From NCBI GenBank assembly GCA_028274465.1, contig CM051458.1, positions 33,120,692 through 33,184,691 on the forward strand: DNA of 64,000 nucleotides. The letters are read 5' to 3'. The first letter of the stretch is position 1, and each line of letters starts with the position of its first letter. The DNA is from Plantago ovata (Eukaryota > Streptophyta > Magnoliopsida > Lamiales > Plantaginaceae). The notes under the pieces were generated by a model. The model had not been told where the DNA came from, ran no database searches, and saw only the letters and a list, made by a program, of their open reading frames with translations. Position numbers and translations under genes: made by a program. This document shows positions 21,781 through 31,956 of the stretch, piece after piece.

Positions 21781-23808
21781 GAAAAGTTACTCATACACGA
21801 GCAAAGAACTGAATCTGATGCTAGAAATATCAAATCAATTGAACTAAATGATGATTCTGACAATGACTCTCCTCCCCAAGTCATGACAAGATAAATATAG
21901 TTCATGATAAAGAATTTCCAGCAAAAGACGCGGTTGCTCCGGATGTTGCTAAACTATGCAACTTCCGTGTCTGCTGAAGTTACCTCAAACCAGCAATGTC
22001 GAACAAGCAGTTGCTGATGAACCAATTTCAGCAGAGACACAACAAGATACCAGTAGTACTGAGCAAGTACATGCTGAAGAGTCACATGCTGAAACGCAAA
22101 CTTATCCAGATCCAAAGAGCATAAAACCTGTTAATAAATGGATTAGAGATCATCCCTCTACGAATATGATTGGTGATATTGACAAACGTCAATTGACTAG
22201 ATCCAAAGTATCTACTAATCAAGAACTTGCTGAAGAAGGCAAACGTCATTGAAGTAGAAGCTTTGTTCTCTTGCTTTGTTTTAGAAATTGAACCCAAGAC
22301 CATAGAAGAAGCTTTAAAGAATTCTGAATGGATCAAGGCAATGCAAGAAGAACTGGATCAATTTGAAAGGAGCAAAGACTGAAACTTGTACCCCTTTGCT
22401 GAAGAAAAGAAGCAATTGGTACAAAGTGGGTGTTCAGAAACAAGTTGAGTGAGTCTAGAGAAGTAACAAGGAACAAAGCACGTTTAGTTGCTTAAGGTTA
22501 CTATCAGACTGAAGGATTAGACTATGATGAGTCTTATGCACCAGTTGCAAGATTGGATGCAATTAGACTTTTCTTGGCCTTTGCTGCTCACAATGACTTC
22601 ATTGTTTATCAAATGGATGTTTAAAGTGCATTCCTAAATGGGGAACTTGCTGAAGAAGTCTACTTGGAACAACCCCCTGGCTTTGAACTTCCCTCAGAAA
22701 CCAAGATGGTATACAAGCTTCAGAAAGATGTATATGGTCTAAAGCAAGCACCAAGAGCTTGGTATGATACCTTAGCTAAGTTCTTGCTGGATAATGGTTT
22801 CAAGAAAGGTGAAGTTGACAAAACCTTATTTACCATGAACCATGGTGGTAAAATACTCTTAGTCCAGATTTATGTGGATGACATAATATTTGGATCTAAG
22901 GACAAGCAACTTTGTGATGATTTTTCCAAACAAGTTTGAAATGAGTATGATGGGTAAATTGGATTATTTCCTGGATTACAAGTCAAGCAACTCAAAGATG
23001 GAATATTCATAAATCAAGGAAAGTATGCAAAGGAAATGATCATAAAGTTCAGGATCAAAGAGGAAGAAAAACCTGAAAAGATCCTATGAGCGTTGGTACC
23101 AAATTGGGCTATACTAAACAAGATAAAAGTGTTGATGAACACAGATATAGGAAGCTCATTGGTTCCTTGATGTATTTAACAGCAAGTAGACCTGACATTC
23201 AGTATGTTGTTTGTGTGTGTGCAAGATTCCAATCTGATCCAAGAAAATCACACTACAAAAAGGCAGTTAAGATACTGAAATATGTCAAAGGTACAATCAA
23301 TGTTGGATTATGATCTCCAAAAGATTCTGGATTGGAATTGGTTGGTTATTCTAATGCTGATCATGGAGGATCAACTCTTGATAGAAAAAGTACTTTTGGA
23401 ACTTGTCAGTTTCTAGGTACAAGATTAATATCATGGTTCGGCAAGAAGCAAACTTGTGTTGCCAATTCATTCACTGAAACTGAATACATTGCGGTTGGTT
23501 GTTGCACAGCTCAAATCCTATGAATTCATTAACAATTAAGAGATTATGGTATTTCTGCAAAGAAAACACCAATCTTTTGTGATAATACAAGTGATATTGC
23601 TATCACACAAAATCCTAAGTTCCACTCAAGGACAAAGCACATTGATATTAGACATCATTTCATTAGAGATCATGTGGAAAAAGGAGACATTGATGTTGTA
23701 AAAGTAGGTACTGATGATCAACTTGCTGACATCTTTACCAAGCCCCTACCAGATAATAGGTTCGCAATGCTAAGGTATAACCTTGGATTGATTGAACTAC
23801 CTCAATAA
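21781..23808 (+). pseudogene. SIRE-like copia reverse transcriptase and RNase H (element 2)
   Basis: An acidic Ala/Glu-rich linker leads into RT near 22250. Recognisable blocks are [10 protein letters not shown] (shifted), [29 protein letters not shown] and the catalytic [11 protein letters not shown] near 22871-22900. RNase H starts at LVGYSNADHGG (~23340) and ends in DIFTKPLPDNR..IELPQ with TAA 23806-23808. Stops and small indels are scattered (near 22495, 22622, 22937, 23312 and 23521). Confidence 0.82.
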
Positions 23809-23827
23809 AAGGAATACATTTGGTGGA

Positions 23828-24192
23828 TTGCTGAAACAGGCATTCAGCAAGCCAATGATTGCTTAAAGGTATTTCTTGAAAAGTCCCTTCCACTGACTTC
23901 TCTAAAAAAAGAGATGATCGTACACTACATGTTTGTTGAAACATGCATTCAGCAAGTAATTCCTTCAAACTATTTGTTAGAAAACCTGATCACTTGCTGA
24001 GACGGGTACTCAATAAAGAAAAACTTTAAAGATTGCTGAAACTGGCATTCAGACAATCAAAGAAACTGAAACAGGTATTCAAGTATCCAAAGAAAAATCT
24101 GAGACGGGAACTCAGCAAAGAGCAAGAATACTTCTCAGATTTTACCTAAGGATATCTCAGTATAAAAAGAATTTGCTGAGACGGGAACTCAG
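23828..24192 (+). promoter_or_regulatory. Array of seven short hairpins between pol and aORF (element 2)
   Basis: Hairpins at 23828-23850, 23933-23955, 23994-24016, 24033-24056, 24065-24084, 24099-24115 and 24176-24192. The stem core is CTGAA/TTCAG or CTGAG/CTCAG, and the loop is always 7 nt: ACAGGCA, ACATGCA, ACGGGTA, ACTGGCA, ACAGGTA, ACGGGAA, ACGGGAA. The first has a perfect 8-bp stem (TTGCTGAA/TTCAGCAA). Role unknown; the location between two ORFs suggests an RNA-level function. Confidence 0.7.
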
Positions 24193-24785
24193 AATGTCTT
24201 TTACCTTAAAGAAATATGAGATATTTGATTAATGGGAATTTTCAGCAAATACAAGGCTTGTTACTTGAAAAGGTAAGTGCTAAAGTCAAATTGAATAAAA
24301 TCGTTGAAAAGATTCTTATTTACTCCAGCAAGCAATTAGCGTTGGAGTAAAGAGATCAAATCCCGTGAATCAAGGTAAAATTAATTTGTGACGTTAATCA
24401 TGACACAGATAAACTCGCTGTTAATCAGGACATGAAATACAATCGTGGCCATTGATTTTAAAGCAGTTTTTGATCCAACGGTTGATATTACAAAAAGAAA
24501 GTATGCTCTAACGGTTTTTGTTAGTGGTCACTACGCATTTAATGCAAAGGCTCCACTAACATAAATGAATCTCTGTTTTACCCTTGGTGAGAACTCAAAA
24601 CCATTGAGCTTCTCTCATAGATGAGATACTATATAAATGAAGAGTTAGAGAAAGACAAAATTCTTTAACTCACATTTCCTTTCTCTGCAATTTCTCTAGT
24701 CTGTGCTCTGATTTACTGTACCTCCGGTCAAAAAGGAAAATCTCTTTTTCGTACAACCCTTAACCCTCAAACTACTATATAAGAG
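24193..24785 (+). promoter_or_regulatory. Candidate internal promoter and leader of aORF copy gamma
   Basis: TATATAAA at 24630-24637 lies 156 bp before the aORF ATG (24786). A pyrimidine-rich stretch (CACATTTCCTTTCTCTGC) follows. The same box occurs at 12086 and 41683. The 3' LTR starts far downstream, so this would be an element-internal promoter. Confidence 0.5.
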
Positions 24786-25475
24786 ATGGCTCCCAAAAGA
24801 CAATCCTCTAAGACCTCAAAATCATCAAAGGCAGACAGTGCTAGAAAAAGCACTTCTCCGGTTGAAAATCCGGTGAAGAACACTGCATATCTCGACACTG
24901 CAAAGTGTGAGAAGATGATGCAATGTGGCGGTTTTGCCAAAGAGAAGTACATTAGATACTTCTATGAACAAGATTTGGACGAAGAAAACGAAGAGGCGTT
25001 GAACTTGATTAATCAACAAGGCCTCCGTTTCTTCATTACTGCTCGCACTAAGAAAGTGAGCATGCTGGACACAATGGAATTCTACAACAATGCAGAAATC
25101 CAAACCCTTACTGATGGACAAGGAGTCATTGAAAAAGTGATTTCTACCTCAGTTCAAGGAGTGCAAATCATCCTGAAATGGATTGATTTAGCAAACATCT
25201 TTCAGATTCCAACTACTGGAACTAAAGATGACATCACTGCCACTGATGAAGAAATTGAAGCCTTCTACAGTGATGTCAGAAATGAAAGGATGAAGAAAGG
25301 CGAGATTGCTCCCGTGACTTGGACAAAGCACGTAAAAAGGAAGCATCTTTGCCATTCACTTGGTCTAGTAGCTCTGCTACTCATCAAAGTCTTAGACTCC
25401 CAAGTTGGAGGAATTTACCAATTAGGCCTGAGAAGGTGGCCATTGCTGATGCATATCCATGAAAACAAAACTTAA
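24786..25475 (+). CDS. SIRE-like aORF N-terminal domain, copy gamma
   Basis: The best copy of the N-terminal domain: 229 open codons from the ATG. Residues ~1-30 are Lys/Ser-rich and probably disordered. A helical domain follows (CEKMMQ, KEKYIRYFYEQDL, GLRFFITARTKKV, IILKWIDLANIFQIP, EEIEAFYSDVRNERM, LCHSLGLVALLLIKVLDSQ, LRRWPLLMHIHEN). The order FYxNA, SVQGVQI, LxNIFQIP and a late hydrophobic helix resembles the plant transposon-protein domain common in accessory ORFs of plant LTR elements. The frame then breaks at TAA 25473-25475 by an indel; homology continues at once (NWAKYIFNRLVD) in another frame. Not a retroviral envelope by any motif I can see. Confidence 0.72.
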   Translation: MAPKRQSSKTSKSSKADSARKSTSPVENPVKNTAYLDTAKCEKMMQCGGFAKEKYIRYFYEQDLDEENEEALNLINQQGLRFFITARTKKVSMLDTMEFYNNAEIQTLTDGQGVIEKVISTSVQGVQIILKWIDLANIFQIPTTGTKDDITATDEEIEAFYSDVRNERMKKGEIAPVTWTKHVKRKHLCHSLGLVALLLIKVLDSQVGGIYQLGLRRWPLLMHIHENKT

Positions 25476-27734
25476 CTCAACTGGGCTAAGTACATTTTCA
25501 ACAGACTTGTTGATTGTGTAACAAAGTTCAAGGTCAAGGTTGAAGACAACACAGTCTCACCTTCCTTTCCAGTGATGTATGGATTGAAAATATGCTACAT
25601 CCTTGAACATTTCAGGATTCAGCTAAGAAACCCATTGCCGATTAAGAAATCAGTATGCAATGTGGGAAGAGCCTTCTACAAGCAGAATGGACCTAAGGTT
25701 GCTGACAAGAAGTCAAAGAAGCCAACAGCTGCAAATGTTGTTGAGACTGATAACCAGTCCATGAATGCAACAGCTGCAAATGTTGCAGATATTGATCAGC
25801 AAGCTAGGTATCCAACAGCTGCAAATGTTGCTGAGAATGCAACAGATGCAAATGTTGATGCTGACACCACTGCGGTTGCTGATACTAATGCACCCAGTGA
25901 GAAATCTAAGAAGAAAAGAGGAAAGCTGATGATCACACTCAAACTGCAGCTTCATCAGCTGATCCTATTCCTAAGAAGGCACGGACAAAGACTTACCCAA
26001 GAAAGAAAACAACGGCACGCAAGTCCGTTCCAATTGTCCATGTCATTCAGGATGACGATGTTCCAGTCGTTGCTGAAACGCAAGCCACTGTAGTAGATGT
26101 TGCTGAAGTGTTTGCAGAAGCCTTCAACAATCAAATTAACTTTGATTCATCTGCTGAAGAGAGACCACATGGAAGTGGAAATGAAAATCCTGCGGAAGTC
26201 CCCTTAGAAGATATCTACATTGTAGATAATCTTGATGACAACACTCTGGAACCAGCAAGTGACATCGCTGCAGATTTGAGAAGAGCTGCACTTGCTGAAA
26301 ATGTTGCTGAAGAGACAGTTGCTGAAAAAGAAACTAGTCCGGTCCAAGAAATTGCTGAAGCTGCAATAGCTGAAGAACCACTTGCTGAAACTGCAATGGT
26401 TCAAGTCTTAGAGGTTGCTGAAACACAACAAGAGACAGTATTTGACGACGCATCTCAAGATGCTGAGAATATTAGACCTAGTTCACCAATGACCTCTATT
26501 GACAAAGTTCAACTGGTGCTGACTGACCTAAGCCAGCAAATGGACTTGGAGATTGAAGACAACTCCAACAAGTCAGTAGACATGTTCATGACAAGTAGTG
26601 AACTTAGAGGTCAAGATATCTCTGCTCAACTTGTCAATTCAGAGACAAGGGAGATTGCTGAATCTGCACAGCCTTCTCAAATAGAGCAAGAGAAGAAGTA
26701 TGTTGAAGAACAAGTCCCAGATAATGAAGTTGCTATCATTGCTAAAAGGACTGAGTCACCACCTGTCATTCTTCAGCAGGTAGTTAACTCAGATATAAGC
26801 AAAACTTCACTATCTGAAACTTTATCTTTAGTTAATGATTATTTCTTTACACACTTCTCAAGATACAAGTCAGAAGGTTGCTGAAACTTCTGCACCAGAA
26901 TCTACAACTCCTGTTCAGCAGGTAGATGAAAATGTTGGTATTTCTACTAAGTTTGAAAACTTAGTACTTGTATCTAATATAAAGTTATTTCACGATGAAC
27001 AATTCAAGGATGCTGCCCAAGCTCCTGAAGCAATGGAAATAGTACCAGCACAACTTAGTGTGCAACATGAGCTTGCTGAAAGTCAGCAGGTAAATCATGT
27101 TACAGTTTTAGACTCTAAAACTATTTTCCAAAACTCTCCTGAACTTCACTTTACTCTTATTCAGGCTCAAAAGGAGAACGATGAAGTGGTTCACATCACT
27201 AAAGATCTTGAAGTTAGTTCTGATGAACTTTATTCAAACTTCAAAAAGAACACCTTGACCAGAGTTGCTAAGTCTGTCAGCAACTGGCAAAGGTATAGAA
27301 GGATGGATTTTTCCGATCTTCACATTCATCTGTCTAATGAGAAAAAGAGAATCTCTCTACTAAACCTTGAGACGTTTGTACACTCCATACTTCCAGAAGA
27401 ACTTACATATTCTCAGCTAATGAGTTCAAATCTGATTGCTACAATCAGAGAGAATATGAAAGCAAAGTTCAAGAGTGCCTCTCCAGCTGAACAAGTTGTG
27501 ATGCTCAAGGGTTCCTTTGTACCCGTGGTGGCTGATCCCCACAAAATCAATGAAGAAGAGGAAGTTACAAGTGCTGCAATGTACAAACATCTCGAGTTAG
27601 TCATACTGACGGACGATGATGAGGAAGAAGAGGATGAAAATATCCCTAAAGATACCAGTGATGATGAAGCCAGAGGTTCTAAGGATAGCAAGGACGATGA
27701 TGATGATAATCAAGGTCCTAGTCCTGATGCTGGC
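25476..27734 (+). pseudogene. SIRE-like aORF middle region, copy gamma
   Basis: Continues the N-terminal domain (SPSFPVMYGLKICYILEHF near 25555-25615), then repeats of the type AANVAETDNQ, a basic patch, and a long acidic, VAE-rich region. Intron-like segments lie at 26780-26852, 26922-26993 and 27090-27164. After them comes an alpha-helical block (LTRVAKSVSNWQRYRRMDFS, LHIHLSNEKKR, TFVHSILPEEL, LIATIRENMKAKF), then an Asp/Glu-rich tail (TDDDEEEEDEN). Frameshifts occur near 25470, 25920 and 26845. The block ends at the CTGGC duplicated by solo LTR C. Confidence 0.75.
26780..27164 (+). other. Three intron-like segments in aORF copy gamma, two with lost acceptors
   Basis: The segments are 26780-26852 (73 bp, 2-nt deletion), 26922-26993 (72 bp) and 27090-27164 (75 bp). 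Donors are GTA in all three. Acceptors of the first two end in AC instead of AG (TTTACAC, TTTCAC), while the third keeps ATTCAG. Confidence 0.6.
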
Positions 27735-29453
27735 TGTTAGGAATCTTGTAATTTTGATGAGCAATTAACCATGCTAAATTAAGAACAGTCCAGTAACTAG
27801 TACTCTTAAGGTCCATAGGATTTTAGAATTTTAAAGGACATTGTAAAAGAGGAACGTTTGCTGATGACTTAGATAGGTGTTAGATAAGTTTTTATCGTAG
27901 TGTATGACGCATTTTGTTTTCTGAGAAGAAAATAATTTGTTGACACTTAAGTGGATGACGTACCTTAATTTCTGAAAAGAAATTAATCTATTGACACCTT
28001 AGCGTATGATGTATTTTATTTTCTGAAAAGAAAATATCTTATTGATGCTTAGCTTTGATTTTCTGAAAAGAAAATGACCTATTGAAGCATTTGCTGAAGA
28101 TGTATTTTGTTTATTACAAACAAATTATTGAAGCAAATAAGAAACCGGTCAGAATCTTGAAGACTTTTGAAGATCTGAAGACTTGAAGACTTGAAGATTG
28201 CTGAAGACTGGTAAGGCACGTGTTGCTCAGAAAGTAAAATTTTCAGCAACAGCATTGCATAAGTGAAAATCTGAAAGACAGAGTAGGTTGTGCTTGCTGA
28301 AACTAAGAATGAACACTTGCTGATGAACACATGTGACCTCTTGTTGAATGTACGTGAATTTGCGCTCCAATGTTACTGTTTGAATTCTTTTCAAAGATGC
28401 ATTTAATGCAAAGCTTACACAAAGGACATGAAGACTAGAAGACAAACAAAGGTTGTTGCTGAAAGTACAAAAGCAAGATAGTGACATGTTAAGGAACAAA
28501 AGCCTTAGGATTTGAAATTCAAACGGCTCCTTACTTGCACTATAAATAGAGGTCATCCGGCAAAGAGTTGAAGTGTGTCAACAACGTGATCAAACTCTCA
28601 CTTGTGCTTAAAACTCACAAACCTTCAAACTCTCTTACTGCCATTGATCCGTTCCAAGACTTAAAGCTTGAAAAAGCTACTTGTGAAGAAGTAGGACAAA
28701 CTCGGCTAAGAAATTAGTTAAGTGATTCTTTCTTTCGAACAAGAACAAGTCTTGACACCAGAAACAATCAAACTTGTTTACTGCAAAGTATTCCAAGTTG
28801 TGTTTCTTAGATTACTTGTTGTAACTGAATAAGTTATAATTAAGTTATCTCACCCAAAACTCTCTAACTGAAAATACACCCCTTTCAGGCGTGATATTCA
28901 GGGGGAACTTAATCAAGCATAGTTTTGCTGATTAAAAGTACCAAGTTTGGTGGAGAACAAGGTTGAGTTCTCTAGTTTAGGTTGGAAACAAAGCAAGTGT
29001 GCTTTGGTTTCTGTTGAATCGCTTTAGATAGGAGATTGTAAGGAACTTCAATCGTATCTTAGTGGATTCAGTCCTAGAAAGGACAAAGTGGATTAGTTGG
29101 GAGATTACGCCACTCTCAGATACCACTCTAAAAACGTTTGTGTGATTTACTTACTGCATTTAGCTTTCAGCAAATTATATCTGTTTGTACACAGTCACTC
29201 ACATCACTTGCTGAAACACTTTACTTGCTGAAAAAGCACTTATTGTTTCAAAGACTTCCGCTCTCTGATTTTAAGTATCAGCAAACCAAGCTACTGTAAA
29301 GTAACTTACGCTTGCTGAGAAAGTTAAGTATCAGCAACCTCATTACTGAAAAGTAATAAGTATTTGCTGAGAAAGTTTTAAACGACAAAAGTTTGAAAAG
29401 ACTATTCACCCCCCCCCCCTCTAGTCTTTTCTTGTTGTTTAAAGGGACCAACA
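27735..29453 (+). mobile_element. SIRE-like solo LTR C inserted in aORF
   Basis: A complete LTR of 1,719 bp (TGTTAGG..GGACCAACA) flanked by the perfect 5-bp duplication CTGGC (27730-27734 and 29454-29458). No internal sequence accompanies it, so LTR-LTR recombination removed the rest. The empty site is seen in copy alpha (GATGCTGGCGGAG near 7686). TATAAATAGA is at 28541-28550. It is longer than LTRs A and D because of extra hairpin repeat units at about 27910-28080. Confidence 0.95.
27910..28080 (+). repeat. Hairpin-bearing tandem units in LTR C
   Basis: Four units of about 40-51 bp, each with an AT-rich inverted repeat of the type ATTTTCTGAAAAGAAAAT (at about 27917, 27968, 28018 and 28058) followed by TTGACAC or TTGATGC and a TATGATG-like piece. 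LTRs A and D lack most of this; the fragment at 18971-19094 and LTR B contain part. Confidence 0.7.
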
Positions 29454-29458
29454 CTGGC

Positions 29459-30427
29459 AGAGTAAAAATGACAGTTGTTGAAACTGAAAATCAAAACACT
29501 GATAATCAGCAAGCTGACCAAACTCCCAGTCAGCACCAAGAATCTACTCCCGTTCCTGCTGAGACAAGTACTCAAGCAACTGAACAAGTTGCTGAAACTG
29601 AAGAAGAGTACGCCAGAAAGCGTGCTGAAATGCACACAGGAAAAGCTAAGCTTTCTAATGACAAGTTAGAAACACTCGAAGCTAAGGTCACTGATCCAAA
29701 CCTTGGAGAAGAAGAAATGGATGAAGATTATCAAAGAGCTTTACAAAATAGTCTACAGATTCATGCTAGACATACGCAGAATCTGGATATTACTCAATCT
29801 TCAGGAGTGAACAACACGGAAGTCTCCTCCCTTCCACCTACTACTGGTGAAACTCCAGTTGTTGAGTCCAAAGAGTTGCCCTCAGCAACCACTCAACCAA
29901 AAGTGTCTGAAGCTAAGGATTTGGGAATCAAGGTTGATGGCCTTGACGAATCTGATGACGAAGAAGATCTATCTAACTTCTCAGCAAATGAAGAAGAAAA
30001 GACAAAGAAAGTTGAACCCACAAAGGTTGCAATTCCTCCACCATCTCTCCAAACTGATGAAGGAGATGCTGAGAGAAGTCGCTTGCTGAGAAATGATCAA
30101 TTCACAACTGAAATCAAAGCTCATTCACTTACTCCCTCTCTAGTGTCGTTTCCAAACGTTGAGGATTTTACTCCCAGAATAAAGGCACTAATGGATGTTC
30201 ACAAAGCATGCCAAGAAGAGGATGATGCCTTGCTTGCTGAGAGTCCACTTGACATTGGCAAAATACTGATTACTGTGCTGAGACGCACTACTACACTTAA
30301 CATAGCTCAGAAAGACATTAGTCTACATCACAAAATCTATGAAGAAGATGTCAGTCAGGCACTCAAGCTTGCTAAAAGCGCATTGACTAAGGCTCAGGCT
30401 ATGCTTGAAGAAAAAGTCAACAATTAG
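29459..30427 (+). CDS. SIRE-like aORF, copy gamma, segment after solo LTR C
   Basis: The frame resumes directly after the CTGGC duplication and stays open for about 320 codons. It has an acidic part with EEYARKRAEMHTGKAKLS and EEEMDEDYQRALQNSLQIH, then a helical part (FTPRIKALMDVHKACQEEDDALLAESPLDIGKILI, RTTTLNIAQKDISLHHK, QALKLAKSALTKAQAMLEEKV) that looks coiled-coil. It ends in TAG 30425-30427, where copy alpha reads GAG, so this is a nonsense mutation and the protein continued beyond. Confidence 0.78.
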   Translation, partial: RVKMTVVETENQNTDNQQADQTPSQHQESTPVPAETSTQATEQVAETEEEYARKRAEMHTGKAKLSNDKLETLEAKVTDPNLGEEEMDEDYQRALQNSLQIHARHTQNLDITQSSGVNNTEVSSLPPTTGETPVVESKELPSATTQPKVSEAKDLGIKVDGLDESDDEEDLSNFSANEEEKTKKVEPTKVAIPPPSLQTDEGDAERSRLLRNDQFTTEIKAHSLTPSLVSFPNVEDFTPRIKALMDVHKACQEEDDALLAESPLDIGKILITVLRRTTTLNIAQKDISLHHKIYEEDVSQALKLAKSALTKAQAMLEEKVNN

Positions 30428-31695
30428 CGCAGACATGAGGAGAATCTGGCTTTTATTAAGGAAGAATTGTCTAAGCTAACCACAGATCAGCAAGACATGA
30501 TTCTAAAATACGATAGCCTAAACACTCTTGCTGAAAATTGCAATGAGTTTTTCTCTCTACACATCAGACCTATGATTCAATCCATGTCTAAGGGGGAAGA
30601 TAAAAAAAGAAATTCTTCAAGAGACAGATCAACCAACCCCTCTTCTGCTGAAGCGCCATTAATACTGCCTGGACCACCTCCCAGAGAACCTCTTGCTGAA
30701 ACAGAGCAAAGTTCTAAGAAAAGAGCTGAAATAGATTCTGAGAGAAGTTCAGCAAATCCAAAAAGGAGAAGAACTTCTGCTGAAACTCAAGATTCTGTCA
30801 CACTGAAAGTCATCAAGATCTGAATGAAGATGATGATAATGATGATGACCAAACAATAGCTCAAGCTATAAGATCTAAGCCTATTTCTGCCTTAACTCCA
30901 TCTGGCCATTCAAAACACTTCTCTTCTAACTCCAGATCTTCAGCAAAAGATCATGAAAATGCTAAGTCAAGAAGAAGGAAGCAAAGACAGGAAGAAAGAA
31001 GGCTTGCTAACATTGCAATTGGCACTGGCATTGAGTATACAAAGACCAACAATGAGGAAACAACTCAGAATGTGATCATAAACCTACATGGTTGCTAGAT
31101 CATAAAGCTGGAAGATCTTTTGGCCAATGATTTCTTTCCAACTGTTGTACTGAATCAAATGTACAGTTGGATTGAATTAAAAATTGCAAGAAAAGAAAGG
31201 GATCCTCCTCCCTACCCAAGGAACATTGCTGCCAAATGGCTGAACTTAGAGATCTTAGTAAGAAGAACTTCTATCAGCAAGAAGAAAAAATAAGAGCCTG
31301 ATTTAATCAAGCCGATAGATGTTGCTTACTATAGTGATCCTTTAACCAAGAAGTCCAAAAATAAGTATGGCTTGATTCCTTATGAGTATTTTTATCTCAC
31401 TTCTAAGGATCAAGAAGAAGATCTTCTCTGGTTAAGGAAGATTCATGCCAACAAGGGTATTTCAAACACTCAACTTCTACATGCTAGCAATTGGGGCATG
31501 CACTTGTGGGTAATTCACTACAAAGAAATGAATGGTGAAAACCATCATTATACTGCCTGCAAGAATGCAAGGATTATTCAACTTGAAGTCCGTAAGCTAC
31601 TTGAAGATTACGAGAAGGATTGTGTTGAATTCTCTGCTCTTGTTGAGAAGAGTGTAAGGGAAATTCTAAGAAAATCTTCTACTGGAATAGTTTAG
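30428..31695 (+). pseudogene. SIRE-like aORF C-terminal domain, copy gamma
   Basis: Continues from the nonsense codon: helical KLTTDQQDMILKYDSLN, a Pro/Ser-rich basic stretch (SRDRSTNPSSAEAPL, PGPPPREP), an Asp-rich patch and the conserved C-terminal domain ending DLLWLRKIHANKG, ASNWGMHLWVIHYKEMN, CKNARIIQLEVRKLLEDYEKDCVEFSAL, SVREILRKSS and TAG 31693-31695. Stops near 31095, 31290 and 31361. The same domain is intact in the inverted copy at 18361-18970. Confidence 0.78.
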
Positions 31696-31956
31696 TCCCT
31701 TGTAAAAGCTTTGTTTTGTTTTGTTTGTTGATTACTTTAGTTATCTATGAGCTTTCTTGTAAACTTACTGAAAGATAACTATCAGCAATGAACTTTTTTA
31801 CTCTTATTGGTTTTTGATTATGCAAACTACTTATGCTTACTGTTTTAATATTCAAGTATGCTTGCATTAATCAACAGACTTATTCAACATCAGAAACCTC
31901 TAAAAGGGTAATAATTAATTTAGCCATGGATTGCTAACATCAAAAAGGGGGAAATT
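31696..31956 (+). other. 3' UTR and polypurine tract before LTR D
   Basis: AT-rich trailer nearly identical to 9873-10133, ending in the purine tract AAAAAGGGGGAAA (about 31942-31954) just before TGTTAGG. Confidence 0.8.

Noticed and set aside
24786-31695. Retroviral envelope gene
   Set aside because: Position after pol invites the name, but no signal peptide, cleavage site or anchor is visible. Kept as an accessory ORF of unknown function.
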